Positions 14,590 to 24,185 of a stretch of 64,000 nt of DNA are shown here, piece by piece (position 1 is the stretch's first letter; every line of letters starts with the position of its first letter). Location: positions 1-64,000 of the forward strand of contig CALKUU010000034.1 of assembly GCA_937996665.1 (NCBI GenBank). Reading direction: 5' to 3'. This stretch comes from an uncultured Xenococcaceae cyanobacterium (lineage in GTDB: Bacteria > Cyanobacteriota > Cyanobacteriia > Cyanobacteriales > Xenococcaceae). The notes below the pieces were generated by a model that ran no database searches, was not told the origin of the DNA, and saw only the letters and a program-made list of their open reading frames with translations. The position numbers were made by a program, and so were the translations under genes.

Positions 14590-15648
14590 TTAATCTTTAA
14601 AAGGCTCAATAATTCCTCCACCCAATAAAACATCCTGATCATAAAAAACCGCTGCCTGTCCAGGAGTTACCCCAAACTGAGGTTCATCAAATACCAAACG
14701 CACCCTTCCATCTTCAAGGGGAATCACGCTGGCAGTAACTCCACGAGAGCGATAACGAATTTGTATCTCAACCTTAATTGGTGTTGCTGGTTTAGCAATA
14801 GATACCCAATTAACTCGATTAACCATACATTCAGCACGACTACCAGAGTTGCGATCGCCGACAACAACCCGATTCATCACCGCATCTAAGCGCACCACAT
14901 ACAAAGGTTCTGGCGCAGCGATTCCTAAACCCTTGCGTTGACCAATAGTGTAGTGATGGATGCCTTGGTGTTTGCCCAAGACTTTGCCCGACATATCGAC
15001 AATCTCTCCCTCATGACGATTAATATACTTGTCTAAAAAGTCCTTCATCGAGCCGTGAGATTCGACTAGACATAGATCCTGACTTTCGGGCTTATCTGCT
15101 GTGGCTAGATTAAATTCGGTGGCAATTTTTCTAGTTTCTTCTTTAGTGACATCTCCCAACGGAAAAATAGTTCCTGCCAACAGTTCTTGGGTTAAATCAT
15201 AGAGAAAATAAGACTGATCTTTGTTGCGGTCTTTTGCTCTTAGTAGTTGATAACGATTTTCTTGATCACTAAAAACGATTCGCGCATAATGTCCTGTCGC
15301 AATCTTATCGATATTTAAATTATTTTGGGCATAATGGATCATAGGTGCAAACTTAACGGCTCGATTGCACTGAGAACAGGGCAACGGTGTGATTCCCTGC
15401 TCATATCCAGATACTAAATAATCGACAATTTGTTCTTGGAAAATCTCGCGACTATCTACTATCTCATGAGGGACACCCAGTTGTTCACAGATTTTGGCTG
15501 CATCAACCATTCCTTCAGAGCAACACTGACCCTTCCCTTTCATTAGCCAAAGAGTTAGCCCATGAACGTCATAGCCCTGATTATGTAAAACGGCAGCAGC
15601 AACAGAACTGTCTACCCCACCCGATAAGCCAACAACGACCTGTTTCAT
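14590..15648 (-). CDS. mnmA: tRNA-specific 2-thiouridylase MnmA
   Basis: A 352-residue enzyme that thiolates U34 of tRNA-Lys, -Glu and -Gln using ATP and a sulfur relay. The PP-loop motif [12 protein letters not shown] lies at residues about 8-19. The first catalytic Cys is in [11 protein letters not shown] and the second in [12 protein letters not shown]. The C-terminal MnmA domain ends with [20 protein letters not shown]. The length equals that of other bacterial MnmA proteins. It lies alone, convergent with mazF, 26 nt from its stop. The TusA-family protein at 54.2 kb may belong to the same sulfur relay, though cyanobacteria usually lack the complete TusBCDE set. Confidence 0.97.
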   Translation of the reverse strand: MKQVVVGLSGGVDSSVAAAVLHNQGYDVHGLTLWLMKGKGQCCSEGMVDAAKICEQLGVPHEIVDSREIFQEQIVDYLVSGYEQGITPLPCSQCNRAVKFAPMIHYAQNNLNIDKIATGHYARIVFSDQENRYQLLRAKDRNKDQSYFLYDLTQELLAGTIFPLGDVTKEETRKIATEFNLATADKPESQDLCLVESHGSMKDFLDKYINRHEGEIVDMSGKVLGKHQGIHHYTIGQRKGLGIAAPEPLYVVRLDAVMNRVVVGDRNSGSRAECMVNRVNWVSIAKPATPIKVEIQIRYRSRGVTASVIPLEDGRVRLVFDEPQFGVTPGQAAVFYDQDVLLGGGIIEPFKD

Positions 15649-15729
15649 GAAATAATAAATAAATTATTAACTTCTAAATTACAAAATATATTTCGTCCCA
15701 CCTCTTATAGTAAATTCGTGTAGCCAGTT

Positions 15730-16215
15730 ATGACAATTCGTTTTTTAATTTCTCCGGTTTTCTACGTTGCCACAGCTATGCTGGGCATTTTTATGGGATT
15801 TCCTGGAAACAAGGCGGTTGCTTATAATAGCCAATTTTCTGACGATTTGACCATTAAAGTTGATTCGAGCAATCAGCCTCCTCAAGTAGCGATCTCTTTA
15901 GGACTTGCTAAGCAGGACGAAGCGAAGTCTATCAATAGCGAAAAGCCTAAAAAACAAAATATTCAGCAGAAAAAAGAATATATCTTTCGTGCGCCTCCAC
16001 AGGAAACTTCGCAAATTAATAAAACTACTTACCAAGTTCAAGTTTATGGTGGTAGCCAAAGTATGTTAGCTAAAGTACGGGAGATCGAACCTAAAGCCTT
16101 TTTAAAAGGAAATTTGATTCAAGTGGGCAATTTTAGTACCCAAGAAAATGCTGAACATTTATTGAAAAAATTGGCAATCAAAGGACTTTGGGCAAGGATA
16201 GTAATTCTCTCTTAG
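15730..16215 (+). CDS. Secreted SPOR-like domain protein
   Basis: A 161-residue protein with an N-terminal signal peptide or membrane anchor (about 1-31, ending NKAVA), a polar linker rich in Lys/Gln, and a C-terminal domain at about 98-160. That domain (TYQVQVYGGSQSMLAKVREI, then IQVGNFSTQENAEHLLKKL) has the beta-alpha-beta pattern of a SPOR domain, which binds denuded peptidoglycan at division sites. The GxF..xxxAexll element is clear. It is divergent from mnmA (81-bp gap) and precedes the nuclease gene by 87 bp. The specific role is unknown. Confidence 0.65.
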   Translation: MTIRFLISPVFYVATAMLGIFMGFPGNKAVAYNSQFSDDLTIKVDSSNQPPQVAISLGLAKQDEAKSINSEKPKKQNIQQKKEYIFRAPPQETSQINKTTYQVQVYGGSQSMLAKVREIEPKAFLKGNLIQVGNFSTQENAEHLLKKLAIKGLWARIVILS

Positions 16216-16302
16216 TCATAACCTAAGCTATTATTTTCCAGTAGGATCTTGACTCTTAAGAGCCTTATTTAAAAATATGTAATCGTCAGTAAATTTTTAA
16301 GA

Positions 16303-17055
16303 ATGCTGCGTTTATCTCAGAGACATCTAAATCTACTTGAAACCTGTCCCCCTAAGTTTAAGCAGTTATATATTTCCCAAGATAATTTAGTTCCCAATCC
16401 TGAAAATGAGGAACGGCAAGTTTGGGGAAGTCAATTCCATCTGTTAATGCAGCAAAGGGAGTTGGGCTTACCTCTCGATTCAATTCTGACCACCGAAAAG
16501 GAATTGGCTGCCTCCTTAGAAGCTCTGATTAAAGAAGTTCCTGAATTATCCATAAGTCCAGCACAAGCAAATCGAGCTGCCGAGCATTATCGAACCTTGG
16601 GGGTAAACGATTATTTACTGAGTGTTATTTATGATCTTGTGATTACCCAAGAAGATCGCGCTCAAATTCTTGACTGGAAAACCTATTTAAAGCCCAGAGA
16701 ACAAGAACGTCTGGCTCGTGATTGGCAAACTCGTTTGTACTTGTATGTTCTCGCTGAAACATCTGACTATGCTCCTGAGCAGATCTCGATGACTTATTGG
16801 TTTGTCAAATTGCCTAAAAAACCTCAGAGTTATACTTTTACTTATAGTTCTCAGCAACATCAACAAACTAAAGTAGATTTGCAAGAGCTTTTAAATAACC
16901 TAGATAATTGGTTACATAATTACAATGAGTTTCCTTGTCTAGTTACTTGCAAGGCAAAATGTGATTATGCTCAGGAATTATCACAGCTTAATTCAGAATC
17001 TAATGGCGATCGCTTAGAAGAGAAAATTCAAGCTATTCCAGAGGTAGTCATTTAA
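16303..17055 (+). CDS. PD-(D/E)XK nuclease family protein (RecB/Cas4-like)
   Basis: A 250-residue single-domain nuclease of the PDDEXK_1 group. The N-terminal helix RLSQRHLNLLETCPPKFKQL matches the family start. The catalytic core is seen as DLVITQEDRAQILDWKTY, with D-x(n)-DWK supplying the D-EXK-type acid and lysine, followed by the QTRLYLYVLAE helix with the conserved Gln and Tyr. A late Cys pair (CLVTCKAKC) may bind a cofactor or zinc, but the full four-Cys Fe-S pattern of Cas4/AddB is not apparent. No cas genes are near. It may cooperate with a separately encoded helicase such as the one at 48.2 kb. Confidence 0.75.
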   Translation: MLRLSQRHLNLLETCPPKFKQLYISQDNLVPNPENEERQVWGSQFHLLMQQRELGLPLDSILTTEKELAASLEALIKEVPELSISPAQANRAAEHYRTLGVNDYLLSVIYDLVITQEDRAQILDWKTYLKPREQERLARDWQTRLYLYVLAETSDYAPEQISMTYWFVKLPKKPQSYTFTYSSQQHQQTKVDLQELLNNLDNWLHNYNEFPCLVTCKAKCDYAQELSQLNSESNGDRLEEKIQAIPEVVI

Positions 17056-17076
17056 TTTAAGCTATTTGTGCAAGGG

Positions 17077-17616
17077 TTAAAACTTAAATAAGTCATTAAG
17101 CGATTGACCAATATTTTTAAAGTCTTCCTCTAGCTTGTCGATGCTAATTTTATTTTGGCTTACAACCTGCTTCTGATCTTTTTCAGCGTGAGAATGTTTA
17201 TCTTGTTTATTCTGATTTGGTTTACCACCCTCATTTTGATTATCAACTTTTCTCTTTACCTGTTTAGTAGGGTTGTCAGTTCTTTTATTTTTTGGGGCAG
17301 AATCGCAATTGGTATTGCTAGGCTTTTTCCTGTCGTAGGCAGAGTTAATTTGTTGCGGGCTGGTTTTTGTTCTTAAGGGAAAACGATAGATGATATCCCC
17401 CTCTTCGGTAACCTCAAAAGTTGCATCAAACTCAACTGCATACTGCTCTAGTGCTTTTTTTGCTTCCGTTCCAGAGCAATTAGTAGCCATCGCGAAATCC
17501 ATAACAGTAATAGAGCCTCTATGTCTTCGCAGAAGATCAAAAAATATTTTTCTTTTTTGCGACTCTTCTGTCTTTTCGCCAAGTAAGATTTTGATTAATT
17601 TACGCAAGAAATTCAT
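17077..17616 (-). CDS. Hypothetical protein with N-terminal winged-helix-like region
   Basis: 179 residues, not recognised by name. Residues about 20-85 (FFDLLRRHRGSITVMDFAMA, then GTEAKKALEQYAVEF and EEGDIIYRF) read like a small winged-helix domain: three helices followed by a beta wing. Residues about 90-150 form a disordered linker rich in Asn, Lys, Gln and Pro. A short amphipathic helix ends the protein (KLEEDFKNIGQSLNDLFKF). It is convergent with the nuclease gene (21-bp gap). An unstarted open frame lies directly upstream on the same strand. Confidence 0.6.
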   Translation of the reverse strand: MNFLRKLIKILLGEKTEESQKRKIFFDLLRRHRGSITVMDFAMATNCSGTEAKKALEQYAVEFDATFEVTEEGDIIYRFPLRTKTSPQQINSAYDRKKPSNTNCDSAPKNKRTDNPTKQVKRKVDNQNEGGKPNQNKQDKHSHAEKDQKQVVSQNKISIDKLEEDFKNIGQSLNDLFKF

Positions 17617-17619
17617 AAT

Positions 17620-17850
17620 CTAATGGTATGGGGTTACCTTGGTTTTAGAATACCCAACGCTCTCTAGAAATTGAGCGACATCGTCATTTTTGTCTTGCTT
17701 GCGGACAAAATTTCTAATCGAAGCAAAAATATCTCTGTTTTGCGATCGCAGAACCATCTTTAACTGCAATCTTTCCTTACTAAACCCTGTAAAATTGACA
17801 TTTCCATAGGCATCAATAAAGTGATAATCTAAAAGGTGGCAAATTTTAGA
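17620..17850 (-). pseudogene. Start-less open frame, possible truncated gene upstream of the winged-helix gene
   Basis: A 76-codon open frame without any ATG or GTG near its 5' end. It reads YHFIDAYGNVNFTGFSKERL, then MVLRSQNRDIFASIRNFVRK and FLESVGYSKTK. The amino-acid texture is protein-like (amphipathic, no stops, varied) and its stop lies 3 nt before the ATG of the downstream gene, as in an operon. The 5' end is cut by a stop, 64 bp from the divergent atpD start. It is probably a 5'-truncated remnant, or a small gene using an unusual start. Family not recognised. Confidence 0.4.
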
Positions 17851-17905
17851 CTAAATTAAGATTTACTCTGCCTTATTAATATTTAATTCTAATCACCAAA
17901 AATAG

Positions 17906-19369
<1,464 letters not shown>

Positions 19370-19396
19370 GTAACTTAGCTGCATCGCTTAAGTTAA

Positions 19397-19423
19397 GAAA
19401 AGGGCAACATGATTGCCCTTTTC
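19397..19423 (+). terminator. 11-bp perfect hairpin between atpD and atpC
   Basis: GAAAAGGGCAA and its exact complement TTGCCCTTTTC enclose a 5-nt loop, 27 nt after the atpD stop and 42 nt before the atpC start. The right arm already contains CCCTTTTCC, so it could work as a partial terminator or as an mRNA processing/stability element that lowers atpC relative to atpD. Confidence 0.6.
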
Positions 19424-19464
19424 CTTAATTGTCTATTAATAATTTTTTACTAATAACTGAACCA

Positions 19465-19878
19465 ATGGCATTGAACTTAAAAGTAATTACTCCCGACAGC
19501 ACTGTTTGGGAAGATCAGGTAGAAGAGATTGTTTTGCCCAGCACAACTGGACAGTTAGGGATTCTTGGTGGACATGCTCCACTTTTAACTGCTTTAGAAA
19601 TTGGCGTAATGAGAGTTCGTCCTGGCAAAGAATGGAAAGCGATCGCTTTGTCTGGTGGCTTTGCTGAAGTTGATAAAAACGAAGTTAAAGTCCTAGTCAA
19701 TGGTGCGGAACTAGGAGAAAGTATTGATCTTGAGACTGCTCGCTCTGAATATCAATCTGCTCAAGGTGATTTTGATAAAGTCGAAAAAGGCGATGATAAA
19801 CTAGCAAAAACCAGAGCTACTAAAGCTTTGAAAAAAGCTAGAGCTCGCTTCCAAGCTGCTGGCGGTATGTCCTCATAA
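19465..19878 (+). CDS. atpC: ATP synthase F1 subunit epsilon
   Basis: A 137-residue epsilon subunit, which couples rotation and can inhibit ATP hydrolysis. The ATG at 19465 is used because the conserved protein begins [20 protein letters not shown]. The ORF-track start (TTG at 19429) adds 12 residues that overlap the spacer. The N-terminal beta sandwich ([20 protein letters not shown]) and the C-terminal helical hairpin with alternating Ala/Lys are intact. It follows atpD on the same strand across a hairpin-containing spacer. Confidence 0.97.
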   Translation: MALNLKVITPDSTVWEDQVEEIVLPSTTGQLGILGGHAPLLTALEIGVMRVRPGKEWKAIALSGGFAEVDKNEVKVLVNGAELGESIDLETARSEYQSAQGDFDKVEKGDDKLAKTRATKALKKARARFQAAGGMSS

Positions 19879-19936
19879 TTATTATCTAGTGTTGGTTAGA
19901 TTTTAATTAGGGATAAATCAAATTCTCTTGAATTGC

Positions 19937-19978
19937 AAAAAAAATTGAGGCAGAGATAATAGATTATCTTCTCTGCCC
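19937..19978 (-). terminator. Terminator for the PSRP-3 gene, possibly bidirectional
   Basis: GGCAGAGATAAT pairs with ATTATC..TCTGCC (a 3-nt bulge). On the minus strand it is followed by a run of eight T, so it best fits as the intrinsic terminator of the minus-strand ribosomal protein gene. It may also help stop atpC transcripts arriving from the other side. Confidence 0.65.
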
Positions 19979-20061
19979 CATTAATCGTCTGGAAGTACAA
20001 ATTGTAAGTTGTTATCAAGCTAAAAATTAATATAGTTTGAATTTTTTTTGTCTATAATTTG

Positions 20062-20382
20062 TTAGTTAGTTCCAGTGAAAACGACTTCCGGAAACTTAGT
20101 TTGAGCTTGCAACATGCTAGTTCTTTTGCCATGTTCCTGCCAAAAGTTGATAACTTCAGTTGCTTTGTTAAGAACGTCAATTCGTTCGGCTTCTTCAATC
20201 CAGTGCTTCGCTTCCAATTCATCTTTGAGTTGTTGCCAAGCATCGTTACGAGGCCAAAAGAAGTAAGCAGTTAAAGGACTAGTACCTTTTCCTACTACTT
20301 GGTCAACTGCGATCGCAACGTTTTTGTCTAACCAAAGAACTTTCAGGGTAAATCTAGACTCCAATTGCGCCTCCAATTTCAT
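20062..20382 (-). CDS. ycf65: 30S ribosomal protein PSRP-3 (Ycf65)
   Basis: A 106-residue protein found only in cyanobacteria and plastids, a component of the small ribosomal subunit. The conserved core [36 protein letters not shown] and [15 protein letters not shown] is unmistakable. It is divergent from the HAD gene (55-bp gap) and followed by a strong terminator on its own strand. The plus-strand ORF at 20059 and the minus ORF at 20052 in the track are shadows. Confidence 0.95.
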   Translation of the reverse strand: MKLEAQLESRFTLKVLWLDKNVAIAVDQVVGKGTSPLTAYFFWPRNDAWQQLKDELEAKHWIEEAERIDVLNKATEVINFWQEHGKRTSMLQAQTKFPEVVFTGTN

Positions 20383-20437
20383 CTATTAATTATTATTAAC
20401 ATTTTTTGTCCGTCTGACATTATACCAAACTGCCGTT

Positions 20438-21259
20438 ATGAAAATAAATCAATTACAAGCGATTTTGGTATTTGATATTGATGGGGTGGTCAGAGATGTT
20501 GGCGGATCATACCGTCGAGCTTTAGCTGACACCGTCGAAAAATTTACCGACTCCGCTTTTCGTCCAACTATGTCAGCGATTGATGAGCTTAAGTCTGAAG
20601 GAATTTGGAATAACGATTGGGAAGCTTCTCAAGAATTAGTCTATCGCTATCGCGAATCCCAAGGACAGACCAGAGCGGATAATGTTCTGGATTACCAAGC
20701 AATAGTTGATTTTTTTCAGAGTCGTTATCGAGGAGCTGACCCCAATCATTTTGATGGCTACATTCGCAATGAGCCGTTATTGATTTCTGCTAATTATCTC
20801 CATCAACTTCACGAGCATAATATTGGCTGGGGTTTTTTTAGCGGTGCAACCAGAGGTTCTGCTGAATATGTTTTAACTCATCGTCTTGGTCTTTCTGAAC
20901 CTGTTTTAGTGGCTATGGAAGATGCACCTAGTAAACCTAACCCAGAGGGTCTATTTAATGCGGTTGATCAGATTCTTGATGCCGTGAGTGAAACCTCATC
21001 AACCCAAATATCACAACCACCTGTTATTTATGTTGGGGATACTGTTGCTGATATCCAAACAGCGATCGCTGCCAGCGTAGAAAGACCAAATCATAAGTGG
21101 TTAGGAGTTGGAGTTCTGCCACCTCATGCGCAAACAGATCCCGTTACTCAAGCTAACTATCAAGCTAAGCTCGAAAAGACTGGGGCAATATCAGTTTGTG
21201 GCAATGTCGAGGAACTTAGTCCAGAGAAAATTTTGAACTTAATTGCTGCCAGTACTTAA
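20438..21259 (+). CDS. HAD-type phosphatase, TIGR01548-like
   Basis: A 273-residue HAD superfamily hydrolase. The nucleophile motif I is ILVFDIDGVVRDVGG at residues about 8-22. Motif III is around DAPSKPNPEG and motif IV is VIYVGDTVADI with the metal-binding Asp pair. It fits the cyanobacterial subfamily TIGR01548, a group thought to be related to histidine-pathway or phosphosugar phosphatases, but the true substrate is unknown. It starts 55 bp from the divergent PSRP-3 gene; a methyltransferase gene follows 105 bp later. Confidence 0.85.
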   Translation: MKINQLQAILVFDIDGVVRDVGGSYRRALADTVEKFTDSAFRPTMSAIDELKSEGIWNNDWEASQELVYRYRESQGQTRADNVLDYQAIVDFFQSRYRGADPNHFDGYIRNEPLLISANYLHQLHEHNIGWGFFSGATRGSAEYVLTHRLGLSEPVLVAMEDAPSKPNPEGLFNAVDQILDAVSETSSTQISQPPVIYVGDTVADIQTAIAASVERPNHKWLGVGVLPPHAQTDPVTQANYQAKLEKTGAISVCGNVEELSPEKILNLIAAST

Positions 21260-21364
21260 AGTTATCAATTACAACTCATCATTAAGTAATTGTTTCTAAC
21301 CCAATTGAGTAATGAGATAATCCGAAAAATTTAACTTTGCTAATCTCAAAAATTACCTGATTCA

Positions 21365-22291
21365 ATGACGCTTACTAAAACTCAACCAGACTTGAACCGC
21401 TTGGATCTTGCATCCCGTTTCGTTAACTTCTTATTATCGATTAAGCCTCTGGCTGACTTTGCCAAAAGCCGAGCCAGAAAAATGATGATTGATCGCGCCG
21501 AAGAGTTAGGCGTACCTTGGCGAGATAATGTTAAGGGCTTTGAGCAACTGAATTGGGATGAGCAGTTTAAGGCGATCGCTAAGCAAGATCTAGAGTATCC
21601 AGAATACTACCTCAATTCATTTCATGCCTATGAATCAGGAAACTTAAGTTGGTTAGCAGCCTGGGAAGTCGAGTCCGCAGCTTATGCTGTCCATGCCAAA
21701 ATTTGGTCAGAGGCGGGGATTGAGGGTGATACTCAGCTCAGAGACAGCTATCACCAAGTCTTAAAAAAATTCATTGCTAAAAGTCCTCAAGATATCGTCG
21801 ATGTTGGCTGCGGTGTGGGGATGAGTACTTTCACTCTGCAAGAAAGCTATCCTGATGCAAATTTAACAGGATTAGACCTATCTCCTTATTTCTTGAGCGT
21901 AGCTCAGCATCGTGCCCAGCAACAAAATCGCCAAGTTAATTGGCTTCACAATGCTGGAGAAAAAACAGAATTACCTGATAATTGCTGCGATTTAGTATCG
22001 GCTTGCCTTGTATTTCATGAGTTACCACAAGATGCAGCTCAAGGAATTATTCAAGAAGCCCGACGCATCTTACGTCCTGGAGGCTATCTAGCAATTATGG
22101 ATATGAATCCTCAATCTGCAACTTTTCAAAAAATGCCTCCCTATATTCTGACTTTACTTAAAAGTACAGAACCCTTTTTAGATCAATATTTTGATTTGGA
22201 TTTCGAAAAAGCATTAACTAATGCAGGATTTAGCAAGATTGAATCAGTTATTAATAGCCCTAGGCATCGAACTATTTTGGCTAAGGTCTAG
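21365..22291 (+). CDS. Class I SAM-dependent methyltransferase
   Basis: A 308-residue protein. The first 130 residues are a helical cyanobacteria-type extension (LLSIKPLADFAKSRARKMMI). The Rossmann methyltransferase core follows: motif I VDVGCGVGMSTFTLQ at about residue 141, LTGLDLSPYF for ribose binding, and CLVFHELPQDA and RRILRPGGYLAIMDMNP as motifs IV-VI. It resembles the UbiE/arsenite-methyltransferase-like group (methyltransferase type 11). The substrate is not evident. It lies alone after the HAD gene. Confidence 0.88.
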   Translation: MTLTKTQPDLNRLDLASRFVNFLLSIKPLADFAKSRARKMMIDRAEELGVPWRDNVKGFEQLNWDEQFKAIAKQDLEYPEYYLNSFHAYESGNLSWLAAWEVESAAYAVHAKIWSEAGIEGDTQLRDSYHQVLKKFIAKSPQDIVDVGCGVGMSTFTLQESYPDANLTGLDLSPYFLSVAQHRAQQQNRQVNWLHNAGEKTELPDNCCDLVSACLVFHELPQDAAQGIIQEARRILRPGGYLAIMDMNPQSATFQKMPPYILTLLKSTEPFLDQYFDLDFEKALTNAGFSKIESVINSPRHRTILAKV

Positions 22292-22562
22292 CTCATTCTT
22301 ATTTTGAATTTCTACTGATTTTTAGAATCTAACCTAAAAAAATACGTAAAAATACCTTTGTTTAATAATGTTTATAGGGAACAAGCTGTCCATAAAAAAC
22401 TTATTGACTAAGCAGCTTAAGGCGGATATTTTTGACGATAAACACATAGAATACCCAAAAAATAGTTTTTAATTTCATTTTCAATCAATATTTAATAAAG
22501 CTTGTTGTTTTGTATTTTTTGTAGTTACTATTGGAAACAACTGTCAAAAATATTATTGGATT

Positions 22563-23030
22563 ATGATTAATAAATTCTTATTTAGATTAACTATTACAAC
22601 GATTGCTTTATTTAGTATTGTTGGTTTAACAGCTTGTGGCGGAGGTAATAAAGGTGCTAGCAATTCTGGTTCAAACTCCAACTCAACCCAATTGACCAAA
22701 AATACAACTATAGACCGCAACTCAGGCGAATCGACTGAGGTTAGTACCAATTCTCGAACTTCAATTCCTTCCTTTAAATTAGGGGCAAACGGAGAATATG
22801 ATGAGAGTGCATTAGCTAAAAAGGTTTTGGCTGCTATTAAGGGAAATCCCGAATTTGGTAGTACCCCAGGTCTCTATGTTGCCCAACTACAAGACAATAT
22901 TGTGCTTAAAAGCTGTACCTCAAATAAACCTATGATCAAAAAAGTAGTTGCTTTAGGGGAGAGTATTCCTAATGTTGCTTCTGTAGATTTAAGATATGAC
23001 AGAGATTTATATTGCAACTGGTCTTCTTAA
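22563..23030 (+). CDS. Lipoprotein with BON-like C-terminal domain
   Basis: A 155-residue lipoprotein. The signal peptide ends in the lipobox LTAC with the lipidated Cys at residue 25, followed by Gly and a Ser/Asn/Thr-rich linker of about 40 residues. The C-terminal part (SALAKKVLAAIKGNPEFGST, then ESIPNVASVDLRYD) has the alpha-beta-beta-alpha-beta outline of a BON domain, which is associated with membrane or periplasmic binding. Two C-terminal Cys residues could form a disulfide. BON is a tentative reading. It is followed by a strong terminator. Confidence 0.65.
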   Translation: MINKFLFRLTITTIALFSIVGLTACGGGNKGASNSGSNSNSTQLTKNTTIDRNSGESTEVSTNSRTSIPSFKLGANGEYDESALAKKVLAAIKGNPEFGSTPGLYVAQLQDNIVLKSCTSNKPMIKKVVALGESIPNVASVDLRYDRDLYCNWSS

Positions 23031-23372
23031 AAACTTTGTCTCTTCGAACTAACTGAAAACAAAAAAGCCAGTGACTCAGTCGCTGGCTTTTCAAATATTG
23101 TTGTTGTTGTTTTATCTGGAGGAATCTTAGTCTTGCATTCCCTTAAAATAGCAATTTTAGATTACCTTACTAAGAATTGTAACAGGTTATACGGCATTAG
23201 TGTAAAAAAAGAATAAAAATATGAACCATTTTGACAGTTTTATCCTATGTAATGTGTATATTGCTCAGAACTAAGTAATAAATTTTGCCTCTATCTCACT
23301 TCAAATAGAGTTTGCAATGTTGAAAAAGTACAATGTACGTTACAATCTTCACCAAAATATAACTATAAAATT
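23031..23372. other. 342-bp spacer holding one terminator
   Basis: Apart from the hairpin at 23063-23091 there is only AT-rich sequence with no ORF. The last 150 bp before the SDR gene probably hold its promoter, but no unambiguous -35/-10 pair is seen. Confidence 0.5.
23063..23092 (+). terminator. Rho-independent terminator after the lipoprotein gene
   Basis: AAAAGCCAGTGAC pairs with GTCGCTGGCTTTT (13 bp, one G-T wobble) around a 3-nt loop, with T-run on the plus strand and A-run on the other side. It is a textbook and probably bidirectional terminator. Confidence 0.85.
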
Positions 23373-24158
23373 ATGGCGACTGCTTTAGTCACAGGAGCAT
23401 CTTCTGGAATTGGGGCAGAGTTTGCCCATCAACTAGCTGCAAAAAAAACAGACTTGGTTTTAGTTGCTAGGTCGCAGGAAAAATTAGAAACTCTCGCAGC
23501 GAAGTTAGAGCAGCAGTATGGGATTGCAACTGAAGTTTTAGTTCAGGATTTGAGTGAAGTTTCAGCAGGACAAAAGATTTTTGATGCGGTTCAGCAAAAG
23601 GGTCTAACCGTAGACTTATTAATTAATAATGCTGGGTTTGGTGATTATGGGGCTTTTAGCGATCGCGATTTAAGCAAACAGCTAAACATGATTCAGTTAA
23701 ACATTTTGGTCTTAACTGAGTTAACAGGATTATTCTTACCCGGTATGCAAGCTAGAAACCAAGGGGGAATTATCAATATCTCCTCAATTGCTGGTTTTCA
23801 ACCTCTGCCTTATATGTCTGTCTACGCAGCAACCAAGGCTTTTGTTTTGAATTTTACCGAAGCCTTGTGGGCAGAAAACAAAGATCGTGGTGTCAAAATC
23901 TTGGCAGTTTGTCCTGGCCCTACAGAATCAGAATTTTTTAAAGTTGCTGATTTCCCTGATGCTTTTGCAAGCAAACAAAGCAAAACAATGACGATGACGC
24001 CAACGCCAGAGGTGGTTAAAGAATCGCTAATTGCTCTAGAAAAAGGACAATCAACACTTGTAACTGGTGGTTTTGCTAATCAACTGATTGTTAATATTCC
24101 TCGGTTTGTGCCTAGAGATTTTTTAGCGAGTGCGGTTGAGAAGCAATTTAAATCATAG
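23373..24158 (+). CDS. Short-chain dehydrogenase/reductase (SDR)
   Basis: A 261-residue classical SDR. The NAD(P) motif TGASSGIGAEFA lies at residues about 7-18, NNAG in LLINNAGFGDYG, the catalytic Ser in IINISSIAG, and YAATK gives the Tyr-Lys pair. It resembles the DltE/YqjQ-like group of general oxidoreductases often annotated as SDR family. The substrate cannot be deduced. It is convergent with the DUF3769 gene (27-bp gap). Confidence 0.93.
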   Translation: MATALVTGASSGIGAEFAHQLAAKKTDLVLVARSQEKLETLAAKLEQQYGIATEVLVQDLSEVSAGQKIFDAVQQKGLTVDLLINNAGFGDYGAFSDRDLSKQLNMIQLNILVLTELTGLFLPGMQARNQGGIINISSIAGFQPLPYMSVYAATKAFVLNFTEALWAENKDRGVKILAVCPGPTESEFFKVADFPDAFASKQSKTMTMTPTPEVVKESLIALEKGQSTLVTGGFANQLIVNIPRFVPRDFLASAVEKQFKS

Positions 24159-24185
24159 AAGTTTACCAAAGAGAATACTTCTGAC

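Noticed and set aside
16303-17055. Cas4 assignment for the PD-(D/E)XK protein
   Set aside because: No other cas gene or repeat array is near and the complete four-Cys Fe-S pattern is not apparent.
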